The position numbers and the translations under genes are program-made. This document shows, piece by piece, positions 11,241 through 21,806 of a DNA stretch of 64,000 nt. The stretch is from positions 282,390,028 to 282,454,027 of the forward strand of contig JAUMIR010000002.1 in the NCBI GenBank assembly GCA_030847615.1. The letters are read 5' to 3'. The notes under the pieces were generated by a model, which was not told the origin of the DNA, did not search any database, and worked only from the letters and a program-made list of their open reading frames with translations. The stretch is from Gambelia wislizenii (lineage: Eukaryota > Chordata > Lepidosauria > Squamata > Crotaphytidae). The number at the start of each line of letters is the position of its first letter. Positions within the stretch are counted from its first letter, which is position 1.

Positions 11241-11269
11241 GCAACATTCGTCTGATAATCTACAGGGTA

Positions 11270-11700
11270 ATGTAAATGGCATTGTCATATTTCAAGGGAG
11301 AGAAAGCCAACATGGGAACTAATGCCATTCAAGTGCAAATGTTGTGATGGTGCAAAAGAGTGCATTGCCATTCTGCTCTCAATCTGACTATGAGAGAAAG
11401 GGCTTGCAAGTAAAAAGACAGAAAACAACTGCCTACTGTGATAAGCACCTGAAGCTCTGGAGAAGTAGAAAACAAGCTCACTCCATCTTCTATATGCTGT
11501 CCCTTCAAGGATTTCAAAATGGCTATAATTTCACATCTCAGTCTCCAGGTTAAACATCCTCAGCTCCCTGAACCTTTCACCGTAGGGCTTCGTTTTCAGA
11601 GGATATACCATCCTTCCATCCTCCTCTTGACATATTCCATCTGGTCAATGTCCTTCTTGAACTGGTAATGCTGGTGAACTTTATCAGCTGGATGGGTTGA
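11270..11700 (-). mobile_element. CR1 fragment, minus strand (A)
   Basis: The complement carries the CR1 coding tail (LKSLKGQHIEDGV, on to LRCEI). D holds the first part (30740-31020). B copy at 44940-45375. Confidence 0.65.
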
Positions 11701-11959
11701 ATTTGAGGATGAGGATGAGTTCAAAAAAAAGAGTTATCCATACAGTGACTTTCTTGAATTAGGATTTTAAAATAGTGATAAGTACCAACTGAGGCCACAG
11801 CTGAATGAAAACAATGACTATTGTGTCTCAAAATAGTATTTTACCTAACGTAATATATACCAATAGAATAGGCTCTGCGAAAGTATGTGCTTTCAAACTG
11901 AACATAAGAGAGGATAATAATTGTAATAAATACATTAAGTAGGATATGAATAGGGGTTG

Positions 11960-12130
11960 TTCTTCTTGTTAAGTGTGCCTGGCTTTGACTCATGGCGACC
12001 ACATGGATGGGACATCTCCAAAGACCCCCCTGTCCTCAACCACACTACTTGGGTCCTGCATTGAAGCTGACAACAAAAAAGGAAGAACAAGAGACCTCTT
12101 GGCATTCAAACAGAAGTTCAAACCAAGAGT
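11960..12130 (+). mobile_element. Probable squamate SINE fragment (A)
   Basis: GGCTTTGACTCATGGCGACC followed by CCTGTCCTCAACC resembles a common reptile SINE. B copy at 45640-45800. The family assignment is weak. Confidence 0.35.
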
Positions 12131-13567
12131 GGGGGTGTTATTTGATTAGCGGAGGAACTTAATACAGGTGTCCTAAATATTTACTTGCTGCTCCTTCTTC
12201 AAAATTAATGCTTATATATGGCTTGAGGAGTAAGATCGTCTCACAACTGAATGATGGAAATATTTGTGTTTCCAGCCTTGGAAAAGTGCTCTTGTAAAAA
12301 GGTTGGCTGTAACCGTATAGGGCAAATAAGAGATGGAGGTGGTGCCAAAAATTCTTTCCATGTATCCCAAATCATCCCCGCAATGTTTCCTGAAGGAAGG
12401 CATTTTCAGTGTTGTAAACTACTTTTCTCTGTAATTGAAAGCAGTTATGGACCTTCTTTCAATCATGTGGGATCTCCTTCCATAGAGGTTCATGTAATTC
12501 TCCCACCATGTCTGCAAAACTGCAAACCCTGTTTTAACTGCAGGACTGAGTGATAAAGATCAGTTTTGGGGAAAGAGAGAGGCCACTGTGCCTTGGTTTA
12601 GTATACTAAACTGCTTTGAAGGATCTGTGGGCTTGTCTATACATAAGAAAAAAATGGATTGCTCCGCAGTAATATCAAGTCACAACAGCTGTGACCTGTC
12701 TAGATGGTTTTACAGCCCCCATAAACTTCTCAAGCTTGTAGCCAAGATGGTGGCCGCAAGTTAATTACTCGTGTTTTAAAATATCACAGTTCTCAACATT
12801 AAAAAAAAACAAAACTATTTCTATGGTGTGCACAAGCAATATTTCACCATTTAAAAAAAACAGCAAGAGAAAGATAACAAAAATCCCCATTTTATTGCCT
12901 GAGCGATCACTTCCTAAGGTGAAAATCCAACATGGCGCCAGCAGTGCACTTGACCTGTAACCAAGCTCCGCCCCCTGTGTTCATCTGGCCAATCAGGTTT
13001 GTGCTTCCTCTTTTATGGGAAAGCGATTTCTATTGAATCCCTTGTCTTAATGAGTGAAAATGCACATTCAACAAAGGTCTTTTCTAAAAAAGTCGGGAAA
13101 ACCCGCAAATGCTTTTCTCGTGTAGTTTTTGCTCTTTTGGGGCCCACTCCTTAACAATACAATGAGACAATGCAGAATCCCATTAAGACAGCTCGAATTC
13201 CCAGCAAATTCTATTAGGAGTATTTTCACTTTATAAGCAAACCCTGTGTTTTTACTATTTGCACTAAAATGCTGTTTGGATATCTGCCATAATTTTCTGT
13301 CTTCTTGTGCTTTTCTGAAATAAACATGCTAATTTAGGTAATATATCCACTTTCATGGTGGAAGGGTTCAAAATCAGCTAGGAAGGGAGAAATGCAAGCC
13401 TTGGCTGTTCCTGCTTTACCACCATTTGCTTTCTGTCAATAACTGCTCCTTCTTGACTGTCCTGAGGAAAGCTCTGGCCCAGAGATGCCTATGACCACCT
13501 AGAGCACAGAGGGACCAAAAGTGACACAGGCTTGCCTGTCGGTCCCTCCAAGACAGGCTGCAGCCTC
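12131..13567. other. Unassigned region (A)
   Basis: No exon signal. A hAT-like left end (GGGCTTGTCTATACAT) occurs at 12630 without a partner. Open frames at 12212-12553 are kept in B on both strands but unrecognised; an old LINE is possible. B copy: 45801-47240. Confidence 0.35.
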
Positions 13568-14315
13568 AGGGCTTGTCTACACTAGTGAAATATCCTGAAA
13601 TACCCCCCTAATCTGGTCCAATAATGCCACACGTTACACAGCCCTATCTACACCAGACTCCGAGAATACCACCTGAATCCTTAATCTTAAATTAGAAAAC
13701 TCAGTTTTCTCTAGAGTTTGCTTGAAACTCCAGAGAAAAGTAGTGTGAACAATCCGTCTGCAATGCATTGAGGGGGACAACTATTTCCCCCCCCTCTCAA
13801 CATCACTTCCACTTTCCAAAGGCAGAGCCCTGGCACTAGTCACGATCTCTGAGAACAGGACAACCAACCAGCCCCGTCGTTGCAAGTTTGGCAACACTTT
13901 CTGACCTCAGAAGGGGCTGCTAGCACCAGGGCTCTGCTTTTCTGGTGCACAATCACCCGGTCTGAGGTCAGAAGAAGCAACTAGCCTCTGCATCATGAGG
14001 CTGACCGGCAATTCTGACTTCAGAGAGAGTGACGAGTGCTGGAAAAGCACATCCCCTGTGCTACTGACCCCAGAACAAGCAATTATGCACTGGAATGGCA
14101 GAGCCCTGTTGCTCTTCTGGTCGACAGCACAGCACAACAGAGGTGGCTGGACAGTGGCGTCAGCAATAGTCCAGCTCCACTGGGAGAAAAAATCCAAATG
14201 CAGGGAAGTTGTGGGGCTTAAATCTGAGCACGAGTACTCAGAAATACATGCACTACAAATCTGGGCCAAAGTAGTCCAAATTTCATCCGGATTTCCCCCC
14301 AATGTAGACAAGCCC
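13568..14315. mobile_element. hAT-like non-autonomous element (A)
   Basis: Terminal inverted repeats: AGGGCTTGTCTACA at the left and TGTAGACAAGCCCT at the right. About 750 bp, no transposase. I could not find a matching 8-bp target duplication. Counterpart at 47240-48052 in B; absent from D. Confidence 0.6.
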
Positions 14316-14727
14316 TAGGCCATGTATTTCCAGACAAGAGTAGTGACACAGGGAGATCTTCCTCTCTCATGGTTGCACTTGAACATCAGAGTAGCTCTGC
14401 CTCTACGCCTGTCTTGGCCATGGACGCACAGAAATGGAGAACCGTTGTCTGCAGAGCAATGCATGAGTGGAGGATGGGAAAAGCACAGCTACTGCCAAGG
14501 GAGGTTTCACCACAGTATCAGTCACATGTTATCCACCAAGGGGTGCAGCTCTTCGGCATTTGTACTCTGCCAAATGAGCTTGGTGTTGCCCTTCTGCCTG
14601 TCTGAAGAGGGTGAACTCCCACCCTTGTAATTCCCAGCCTCAAAGACTGAGGTTGCGACAACAACCCAGTGAGACCCTAACATTTCTCCCATTCTCACAA
14701 GTTCAAGGAAAGCTCACTAAGAGTGTA

Positions 14728-14957
14728 CAGTTATCCCTCCGTATCCACAGATTTGGTATCCATGGATTTAAGTATTCACGGCTGGAAAATATTCTTTAAA
14801 AAATAATAATCCAAAAAGCAAACTTTGATTTTGCCACCTTATATAAGGGACACCATTTTGCTATGCCATTACATTTTATGGGACTTGAGTATTCATGGAT
14901 TTTAGTATCCATGAGGGGTCCTGGAACCAAACATCAGTGAATATGAAGGGACAACTG
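14728..14957. mobile_element. Tigger-like (Tc1/mariner group) MITE (A)
   Basis: Starts CAGTTATCCCTCCGTAT and ends ATATGAAGGGACAACTG, an inverted pair. TA flanks it on the left; the right TA is CA in A but TA in B (48692-48922). About 230 bp, no coding sequence. Confidence 0.72.
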
Positions 14958-15239
14958 CATTTCTGTATACGGGTAGGAAGGTCAGACTCAAAACTGAGTA
15001 GGAAATCTCAACTCTGTAGGCCAAAACAGGAACTTTTCTGAGCATGGACAACCTCTTACACAGGGCACAGCCTTCAGCATTGGTTGTTGGGGGACAAGCT
15101 TACTTGTTATCTTTGCCCACAAAGGGCTCCCATTCTGGTGTATACGTTCTTGGTCTCTCCTTATACCCTGCAAATCCCATTGACTACATATTTCAGAACA
15201 CTGTAAGTTTGTGGAAATAACTTATATGTGCATTATAAG

Positions 15240-16400
15240 TAACTTTATTGGCTACATTTCAATTTGTGCAGCCTGAGAATGTGGACAAGATCCTTGGAGA
15301 GGTGAGAGCTACCACATGTATACTGGATCCTTGCTCATCCTGGCTTCTGAAAGCAGCTAGAGAGGGACTGGCCAAGTGGGTAACAGAAGTGGTGAATGCC
15401 TTGCTGCAACAAGGAAAGTTTCCATCCTGCCTAAAACAGGCTCCGGTGAGGCCGTTACTAAAAAAGTCCTCCCTGGATCCCACTATTCTGAATAATTTTC
15501 GGCCAATCACTAATATCTCATTTTAGGGGAAGGTTCTTGAACGTGTGGTGACCTTCCAGCTCAAGGGATTTCTGGATGAAAGGCTCCAGACCTGGCTATG
15601 AGATGAAGACAGCTTTGGCCACCTTGATAGATGACCTACGCAAGGAACTGGACAGGAGGGGTATGTCCCTGTCGGTTCTCCTGGACCTCTCAGCAACTTT
15701 TGATACTTCATCCAGACAAGACAGGTGCTCCTGGTCAGTTGAAAGGAAGATCAGGGAATATGGACTCTACCTCTGCTGGATGGGGTAACACTCCCGCACA
15801 CTCCTCACTCTCAGGCTCACAGCTTGGGTCTTCTCCTGGACTCAACGCTGAACCGGGATGCCCAGGTTTCAGCACTGGCCAGGAGTACATTTGCAGAGCT
15901 CAAACCGGTGTGTCAGCTGTGCCCATTCCTTCAAACATCAGATCTGGCTACAGTGACATATGCCTTGATTACATCCCTGCAAGGGTTCTAAGATCCTCAG
16001 GAGAAGACTTTCTCTTGGTCCTGCCACCAACACAGGCTCATCTGGTGAGGACAAAAGAGAGAGGCTTCTCGGTGGCTGCTCCCACCCTCTGCAATTCCCT
16101 TCCTCAAGAGGGTAGGCTGGCCCCCTCCCTAATTTCATTTCACCAGAAGCCAAAGAAATTCATATGCAAGCAGGCCTTTCATACATAGCTGGGCTAATGG
16201 AGGTTTATTAGTGGCTTCTGTTTATACTTTTATTTTGTTTATCTTTATCGTTTAACTTTTATATGTTTGATGTGATTTTACATTTTTATATTATTAATGG
16301 TTTTAAATTATACTTTATGTGATATTTTGTGAGCCACCTTGGGTCCCTTCTGGGAGGAAGGTGGCATAGACAATGAATAAAACAAAATAAATAAATGAAT
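15240..16400 (+). mobile_element. CR1/L2-clade LINE, internally deleted (A)
   Basis: Reverse transcriptase pieces in order: a region with NNFRPITNISF, then ETALATLIDDLRKELDR-like sequence with LLDLSATFDT (broken), a jump to the LGLLLDSTLNWDAQVSALAR segment, then the C-terminal RTKERGFSVAAPTLCNSLPQ. The 3' end is GAGCCACCTTGGGTCCCTTC and a short A-rich tail near 16395. Most of the catalytic core is deleted. B copy: 49205-50365. Confidence 0.8.
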
Positions 16401-16693
16401 GCCAGTGCTGTGGCTTTGGGGAGAGAGGAAAAGGCAGGCACAGCTCCATCATGCAAGGGCCCAGCAGCAGAGAAAGAGCCATGTTTCACACCCAACTGCC
16501 ACAGTGGTGGCCCTGAGGGAGAGAAGAAGAGGCAAGGACAGAGCCATTGCACCCAGGCCTCCTCTGTGTCCTGTCTTTTGAAACTGCAAATGAAGACCCG
16601 TTTCCTCAGGAAAGTATATGAGAGATATGAATCTCAATGATTCTATGATTATTCAGAAAACACGTGAAACTTCAGTAGAAAAAGAAATAACTT

Positions 16694-16699
16694 TTTAAT
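16694..16699 (-). terminator. Polyadenylation signal ATTAAA (A)
   Basis: TTTAAT on the plus strand is ATTAAA on the minus strand, 78 bases past the stop of the terminal exon. B has the same signal at about 50659-50664, and D has AATAAA at 31757-31762. Confidence 0.55.
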
Positions 16700-16776
16700 G
16701 AATGATTTACAAAAACATGTGTCCCAACAATAATACAAAACATAGCCCGAATCTTGCTATGGGAAAGGCAAAAACC

Positions 16777-17055
16777 CTACATCGCTTCAGCCAATTGCAG
16801 ATTGTAGGTAAAATTCCTTCCCAGCCCCGTCAACCAGCGGCTAACCTCAGTCCATAGCAAGGGGATGGGAAAGTGACAAAAGGATGCAGGTGGGGGGGTA
16901 TAAGGAATAACAACACACAATAACAATAGAAAACATAGAATACATATAAGAAATAACACATGTGCTGATACAATAGTGGACTTCATCTGTAAGGCATTTC
17001 CTCTTCTCCTCTTCACATGTTCTGAACTTTCCTGATTCTGAGGACACGTCGGCTC
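16777..17055 (-). CDS. Terminal exon: basic patch plus membrane anchor (A)
   Basis: The acceptor CACAG lies at 17056-17060 and the open frame runs 92 codons to TAG at 16777-16779. In order: a polar start (EPTCPQNQESSEHV), a basic run KRRR, a hydrophobic helix of about 22 residues (core LFLICILCFLLLLCVVI), a PPP turn, an aromatic stretch, and an NFT glycosylation sequon near the end. I infer a single-pass C-terminal membrane anchor with a short tail of about 40 residues. The polyadenylation signal follows 78 bases downstream. The frame also reads open upstream of the acceptor, so the exon could start earlier. Confidence 0.62.
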   Translation of the reverse strand, partial: EPTCPQNQESSEHVKRRRGNALQMKSTIVSAHVLFLICILCFLLLLCVVIPYTPPPASFCHFPIPLLWTEVSRWLTGLGRNFTYNLQLAEAM

Positions 17056-17882
17056 CTGTGAGAAACACAAAATGGTGTCAGTATTGTGGCTTTGCTCCTC
17101 CTCCTTTTCCACGCTGGCAGCCAAACCCCAGGGAGTGAGTGTGTGTGTGGACAGAGGGAGTTGTCAGGGTGCAACCCAGAGAATTCTGTTTCTCTTGAAA
17201 TTGCCCACAGCTGTGGGAGATGTTGGCACGGCTGCATCTCCTGCCCACGTGGTCTCATCATGGAAAGTCCCACAACCAGTGCCGCAGGGATGGAGGAAAA
17301 GTGAAGTCAGGTGTCTCTGGTTTTGCTTTGGGCAGATGGGATGCCCACCCATACCAATTCTGAGACTTGAAGGGGGTGCCAGGAGCAAAACTTCTCCCTT
17401 CCCTCCTGCGCAACCCTCCTGGTTCCATTGAGGCTTACAAGAAAGCCATGGCAGGAACAGGTGCTCCTCTAGGAGAGAGGAAGAGAAGAAAGGGTTAGTA
17501 GGCAGAACACCACAGGCTTCTATTCATGGCATTTATCCCCCTTCTGGCCAAGCCTTCCTCCTCTGTCCATCAGCCATTTGGCTGGCAGGGCATAGTGTAG
17601 GGAAGAGAGAGTGAAGTGAGGGGGGGAGTTGGGTTTGTCTGCTAGAGAGGAAGAGCAGGAGGAGCAGCACAGCCTTGGAAGGGTTGGGGGCCCAGGGCAG
17701 TTGCCTTTGGGGTGTTGCCACTGTGCTCCATGGTAGTGGCAACACAGGCCGATGAGGATTGGGTTAGGTTCGAGGAATCACAAGAGAGACGGGGGTGCTC
17801 CACCTCCTCACAGATGGGGCTAAGGGTTAAAGATGGCCTTCCTCTCCTCTTGAGGACAGATGACAACCATCTGCCCTTGGAC
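17056..17882. other. Intron or upstream of the terminal exon (A)
   Basis: Partly conserved in D (32160-32560), including the minus-strand stretch TTCCATGATGA with CACGTGGGCAGGA near 17245-17270, which contains an E-box-like CACGTG. A small exon-like piece with CTCCTAG and TT|GTAAGC lies near 17440-17480. Not enough to call. Confidence 0.3.
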
Positions 17883-17961
17883 CTGCACTGATCTCTCAGG
17901 TGGTTCCTGGGAGACCACATTACCCCGCATCCTCCTTCTCTGCCCCCTGGTCTCCTGAAGA
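17883..17961 (-). CDS. Possible type II exon, phase conflict (A)
   Basis: Acceptor CCCCTAG and donor CAG|GTCCAAG bound 79 nt (3n+1). The phase-2 frame is open and basic (core RGQRRRMRGN), but the preceding exon ends in phase 0, whose frame meets TAA. Both copies share that stop. It could be a 3' UTR part, a misjudged exon or decay. Confidence 0.25.
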
Positions 17962-18028
17962 CTAGGGGTGGGACTTCCTTGGGTCAGGAGGCAGAGCAGC
18001 ACACCCGCATCTTTTCCCTTAAAAGCAC

Positions 18029-18082
18029 CTTCCCTTTTGAGCTGCAGCACAGCCACACAATCCTTTCTTGTGCCTCGGGGAC
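18029..18082 (-). CDS. Exon, 54 nt, phase 0-0 (A)
   Basis: Acceptor TTTCAG and donor AAG|GTGCTT bound 18 codons starting VPEAQERIVWLCC. Copy B keeps the same frame and the same sequence at 51997-52050. Confidence 0.45.
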
Positions 18083-18361
18083 CTGAAAGACAGGAAGAAA
18101 AGGATATTCAGAAAGCTGTTTCTCCTCAAATTTTTGGCTTCCTTAGTCAAAAAGTGCTCAACAGGAAGGGAAAGAGCCTGAAAAGGATGGCAAGCAAAGC
18201 CTGGTGTCCAGATCAAAACCAATCATCCCACACCTGCACCCCTCACAGGACCATCTTAGAGTGAGGCAACATCCAACACGTCCCCTTGGCACCACGCTAA
18301 CTTCTGGCAGGGGAGGGTGGGTGTGGCTTTTCTATGGTGCCCACTTGGCCACACCTCCTAC

Positions 18362-18452
18362 CTTATCCGTACAGACTGAGGAGGGTGGGGGAGAAATATG
18401 TGAGGCCTCTTCTTGTCCATCTTCTTCTCCTTGTCCTTCCCGGCTCAGAGTC
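18362..18452 (-). CDS. Type II exon, 91 nt, acidic (A)
   Basis: Acceptor TTCTCAG and donor AAG|GTAGGAGG. Only the phase-2 frame is open in both copies; it reads TLSREGQGEE... and ends SSVCTDK. The other two frames hit stops in A or B, which supports the chosen frame. Confidence 0.55.
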
Positions 18453-18623
18453 CTGAGAACAGAGGTGAAGGATAATCAGACCTCATCTCCCAAGAGGCAA
18501 GATCTGCCAGGTGAAGAATGACCTTGGATCCTTGAATGAGATTAGATTCTCTTTTGCTTAGAAGAGATTACCTTAATCTGATGGAGGTGAAGGCTCCCAC
18601 TCTGACTCTTCCAAGCTACTCAC

Positions 18624-18656
18624 GTCATCCAGAGTATCTTCCTCCTCCGTGGAGTC
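18624..18656 (-). CDS. Short type I-like exon, 33 nt (A)
   Basis: Acceptor TGATAG and donor GTGAGT bound DSTEEEDTLDD, clearly related to the start of the exon at 20849-20925. A longer version through that donor resembles the same exon further (VSSLEESEWEPS) but ends at a stop in both copies, at different codons. The 33-nt version leaves a phase mismatch with 18362-18452, so this step may be broken. Confidence 0.4.
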
Positions 18657-19019
18657 CTATCAATGAGAGTCATTGATTTCAACCTCCAGCTCTATCTCAG
18701 CACAAGCCAGGACTACAGATTGGAGCACCACAGGAACTCAGAGAAACCAAAGAGGGAGAGGCCATGGAAAGATATTAATATTTTTCAATTATGTCCTTCC
18801 AACCCACTACAGCTGCCAAGAAAGGCACTATGAAAGTATTTCCTTCAAAGCTTAGACGTCAATAGTGTAGCCAAAAAAATGCAAAATTGTATCCCTCTCT
18901 GTGAGTCTTGGCCTTGCCCATCCTGCAACATCCCTTGTAGCTGCTCTTTATACGAGGGGCACCCTTCAGTCCACCCTCACCCTTCTTTTTGGCGGGGGGG
19001 GCAGCCTTTCCTTCCTTAC

Positions 19020-19077
19020 CCAAGTGCTGGAAGACTCCTCCATCTCAGAACTTCTCTTCTGGAGGGACTCCAATGCT
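19020..19077 (-). CDS. Type II exon, 58 nt (A)
   Basis: Acceptor CCCTAG, donor TGG|GTAAGG, phase 2 to 0. Reads ALESLQKRSSEMEESSSTW. The start ALES- matches exon 21386-21461, so the two are related. Confidence 0.6.
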
Positions 19078-19320
19078 CTAGGGAAAAAAGCCCCCCACAG
19101 ATAAGAATATTAAGCCCAAAGAGGAGCCCCCCCCCAATACTAGACTGCAGGTGACTCCTCTGAGTCTCAACCCAAGAGCAGCCAGCAAGCCAGCTCGTGC
19201 TCTTCCCTTTTCCGAAATGAGAGCACCAGAGGGTGTTTCAGCAGAATTCTGCCACTGAGTATGGAGGATCCATACCACAGCTGGACCTTTCCTCTTCTCC
19301 CGCAGCAGAGGAAGGCCTAC

Positions 19321-19406
19321 CTGTCTGAATTGGGATTACGCTCCCGCACCTCCGTCTTCAGAGTGCTTATGTTAGCCAGAGTGTCGTCCAGATCCTCCGA
19401 TGAATC
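19321..19406 (-). CDS. Type I exon, 86 nt (A)
   Basis: Acceptor TTCACAG, donor AG|GTAGGC, phase 0 to 2. Starts DSSEDLDDTLANISTLKTEV; acidic and probably helical. Same open frame in B at 53287-53372. Confidence 0.62.
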
Positions 19407-19536
19407 CTGTGAATCAGATTCATTCCCTTAGTCACTCCCACCTTCCGCTGAATCTGAGAAAGCAGGGAAATCACCTCCCCAACCCAGTCCCTGCTCAGAT
19501 ACTGCTTGACCCTCTTCTCTACACTTTCGCACTTAC

Positions 19537-19594
19537 CCATCCGCTAGAAGAGGACTCCTCATCACTGGCCTCCTTGTCCGTGGTCTCCAGGAGA
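19537..19594 (-). CDS. Type II exon, 58 nt (A)
   Basis: Acceptor CTGATAG, donor TGG|GTAAGT, phase 2 to 0. Reads LLETTDKEASDEESSSSGW. Same length and same Trp end as 19020-19077. Confidence 0.6.
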
Positions 19595-19908
19595 CTATCA
19601 GGAAAACAACAACAGAAATGAAAGAAACAAGTCCACCTTAATTAAACCAAATGCCTCAGCCATTCTTTCTCTCCAGTCCACAGCAGCTGGGGATTCCTGA
19701 GCACACTACGAATGAAAATGGAGGCTGTGCCTCCTCCTCACATCCAGGAACATGATTTTGACTCTTGCCACCCTGTCACCTGGTGACAAAGTGCCCCATG
19801 CCAGCTCTGGAGATCAACTGGCCTTCCCTGTCACTTCCCCAGCTGACATGTGAGATACAGGGACCACAGCAGGAGCTGCTCCCCACCCCCAAAGTGAGAA
19901 GAGGGTAC

Positions 19909-19976
19909 CTCTCTGAATCGGAGGGAGTGTCCAGGCTCCTGATGCTGGCAGGCGTTCCCTCTACGGCCAAGGAATC
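19909..19976 (-). CDS. Type I exon, 68 nt, cassette repeat 1 (A)
   Basis: Acceptor TTTCACAG, donor AG|GTACCC, phase 0 to 2. Starts DSLAVEGTPASIRSLDTPSD. Its near-identical twin lies 457 bp away at 20366-20433. Confidence 0.66.
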
Positions 19977-20080
19977 CTGTGAAAGAAAGAGAAGAGCAAA
20001 GTGGCTATGTGGGCACTTCCACTGAAACAGGACCCCTCCCTCTTCCCTGAAATGTAATGCTCCTCCTCTTTCTTCCTTAC

Positions 20081-20153
20081 CCAAGAGAAGAGAGAGCTTT
20101 CCAGACTAAAGGTCCTAGACTGTTCCTCCTTCCTGATGGCTTCCTGGGGGTCA
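20081..20153 (-). CDS. Type II exon, 73 nt, cassette repeat 1 (A)
   Basis: Acceptor CCTTAG, donor TGG|GTAAGG, phase 2 to 0. Starts DPQEAIRKEEQSRTF and ends SSLFSW. It pairs with 19909-19976; the twin 457 bp away is two codons longer. Confidence 0.66.
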
Positions 20154-20365
20154 CTAAGGGGGCAAAGAAGCCGCAAGATGTCAGCACCACCTCCCTTCTG
20201 CAGCCATGCTGAATGGGAGCAAAGTCTCCTTGTGGACCCTGCCACTGCAGTGCTCACAGCTCTTTGCAAGAGAGTTTGCATTTCCAAAGGAAAGTAGAAA
20301 GGTTGGACTTCAGTGAGTTTTGCAATCAGAACTAAGCACCATGGGGGGACATTCAGAGAGGGTAC

Positions 20366-20433
20366 CTCTCTGAATCAGAGGGAGTGTCCAGGCTCCTGAT
20401 GCTGGCAGGTGTTCCCTCCACGGCCAAGGAATC
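20366..20433 (-). CDS. Type I exon, 68 nt, cassette repeat 2 (A)
   Basis: Same borders and peptide start (DSLAVEGTPAS) as 19909-19976. The flanking introns are duplicated too, so this is a recent segmental copy within the gene. Confidence 0.66.
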
Positions 20434-20537
20434 CTGTGAAGAATAATGAAGAGCAAAGTGGCTCTTTGGGCACTTGCATTGAACCCCAACCCCCTTCTCT
20501 TTCCCAAAATGTGATCCTTCTCCTCTTTTGTCCTTAC

Positions 20538-20616
20538 CCAAGAGAGGAGAGAGTTTTCCGTACTGCAGGTCTCACTCTGTTCCTCCTCCCTGCTGGCTTC
20601 CTGTGGGTCCAGAACA
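20538..20616 (-). CDS. Type II exon, 79 nt, cassette repeat 2 (A)
   Basis: Acceptor CCTTAG, donor TGG|GTAAGG, phase 2 to 0. Starts VLDPQEASREEEQSETC and ends NSLLSW. Homologue of 20081-20153 with two extra codons at the start. Confidence 0.66.
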
Positions 20617-20848
20617 CTAAGGAGGCAAAGAAGCCGCAAGATGTCAGCAGCACCTCATTTTAGCAGCCATGCTAAATGGAAGCAAGGGCTCCTAGTGGAC
20701 ACTGCCACTGCAATGCTCACAGCTCTTTGCAAGAGAGTTTGCATTTCCAAAGGAAAATGGAAAGGTTGGACTTCAATCCATGCGATCTATTTATTTACTC
20801 TATGAGACCATGGTGTCTCTTTTGCCTCTTCAGTAGAGAATGGCCTAC

Positions 20849-20925
20849 CTGGCTGAAGGCTCTACCTCCTGGCTCTTCAAGCTGTCGATGCTGCACACTG
20901 TGTCCTCTTCCTCTTCTCTTGAATC
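20849..20925 (-). CDS. Type I exon, 77 nt (A)
   Basis: Acceptor CTTAG, donor AG|GTAGGC, phase 0 to 2. Starts DSREEEEDTVCSIDSLKSQE. Keeps the DS start and the SxxSL pattern of the other type I exons. No clear type II partner was found between it and 21055. Confidence 0.6.
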
Positions 20926-21012
20926 CTAAGGAGCAGATTCATTCTTTTATTCCCTCATGCACAAACCTGATATGAAGTGGTGGGAGAGGGCAACCAAAGG
21001 GTGTTTATACCT

Positions 21013-21055
21013 TTCCCCAGCTACCATCTTTTCCTGGGCAATTCTGTCTGAATCT
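21013..21055 (-). CDS. Possible decayed type I exon (A)
   Basis: The stretch DSDRIAQEKMVAGE followed by AG|GTATAA has a type I frame and donor, but the base before GATTC gives AA instead of AG in A, and B has a further change. It is either dead or uses another acceptor. Confidence 0.25.
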
Positions 21056-21385
21056 TGCAGAACTGCAGGGAAGCGATGCGGAAAGGGGAAAGGAGATGTA
21101 GAAGGGATGGATGTGGGAAAGATAAAGGGTTTGGCCCTTTGATGCTGGCACATCCCTGCCTCCAAGCCCAACCCTGCTTGGCCAACTATAAGGAAGCACT
21201 CTCCTCTGCTGGCTCATCGAATGGGAGGTTAAGACCTGAGGCTACATCCAACCCTAGCTCTCTCCATTTTGGCCTTCCTGCACCAAGGTATGAAAAGGAT
21301 GGGGACTGTTGAGGAAGACTGAGCAGGGGAGGAGAGGGAACTGCCCCATTTGTGAGTTGGGGGTGGTCTGCCTTTCCTTCCTTAC

Positions 21386-21461
21386 CAACATGGTATGAGA
21401 AACTTCCACAGTGTAAGTCGCGAAATGCTCTTCAATACCAGCTCCTTTCGACTCCAGGGCA
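21386..21461 (-). CDS. Type II exon, 76 nt (A)
   Basis: Acceptor CTTTCAG, donor TTG|GTAAGG, phase 2 to 0, 25 codons. Starts ALESKGAGIEEHFATYTVEV. Same length and borders as the paralogous exon at 584-659. Confidence 0.62.
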
Positions 21462-21806
21462 CTGAAAGGAGAAAGAATTCATACTGTTAAAGCAGTGTGC
21501 ATAGAGCTTAACATCCAGGCATTATGCAAATTTTTGAAAAAGTATTGAAAATATGGTGACAGTATTACATGGGCAAGATTAGTGGTGTAAAAATGATAGC
21601 AGTACCAGAGTTGTTCGTTGGAAACCATTTCTGAAGAAAGTTGGAGATCCAAAATCATTTAGATGAGAGGCAAATCTATTTCAACACATGGTATCGTATT
21701 TTCAGGTAGCCTCCGAGTAATGGTCAGTATGTAGTGGAAGATTAAGGAGGGACATAGGGGGCTGGGTATGTTTAGCCTCGAAAAAGACACTTAAGGGGCA
21801 ATATGA

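Noticed and set aside
15631..16188. 185-codon plus-strand frame conserved in A and B
   Set aside because: It is the C-terminal part of a CR1/L2-clade LINE reverse transcriptase, read across an internal deletion.
17086..17304. Plus-strand frame with a leader-like Leu-rich start
   Set aside because: It needs a GTG start, lies opposite the terminal exon boundary of the minus-strand gene, and changes in B. The Leu run is the complement of a GAG-rich stretch.
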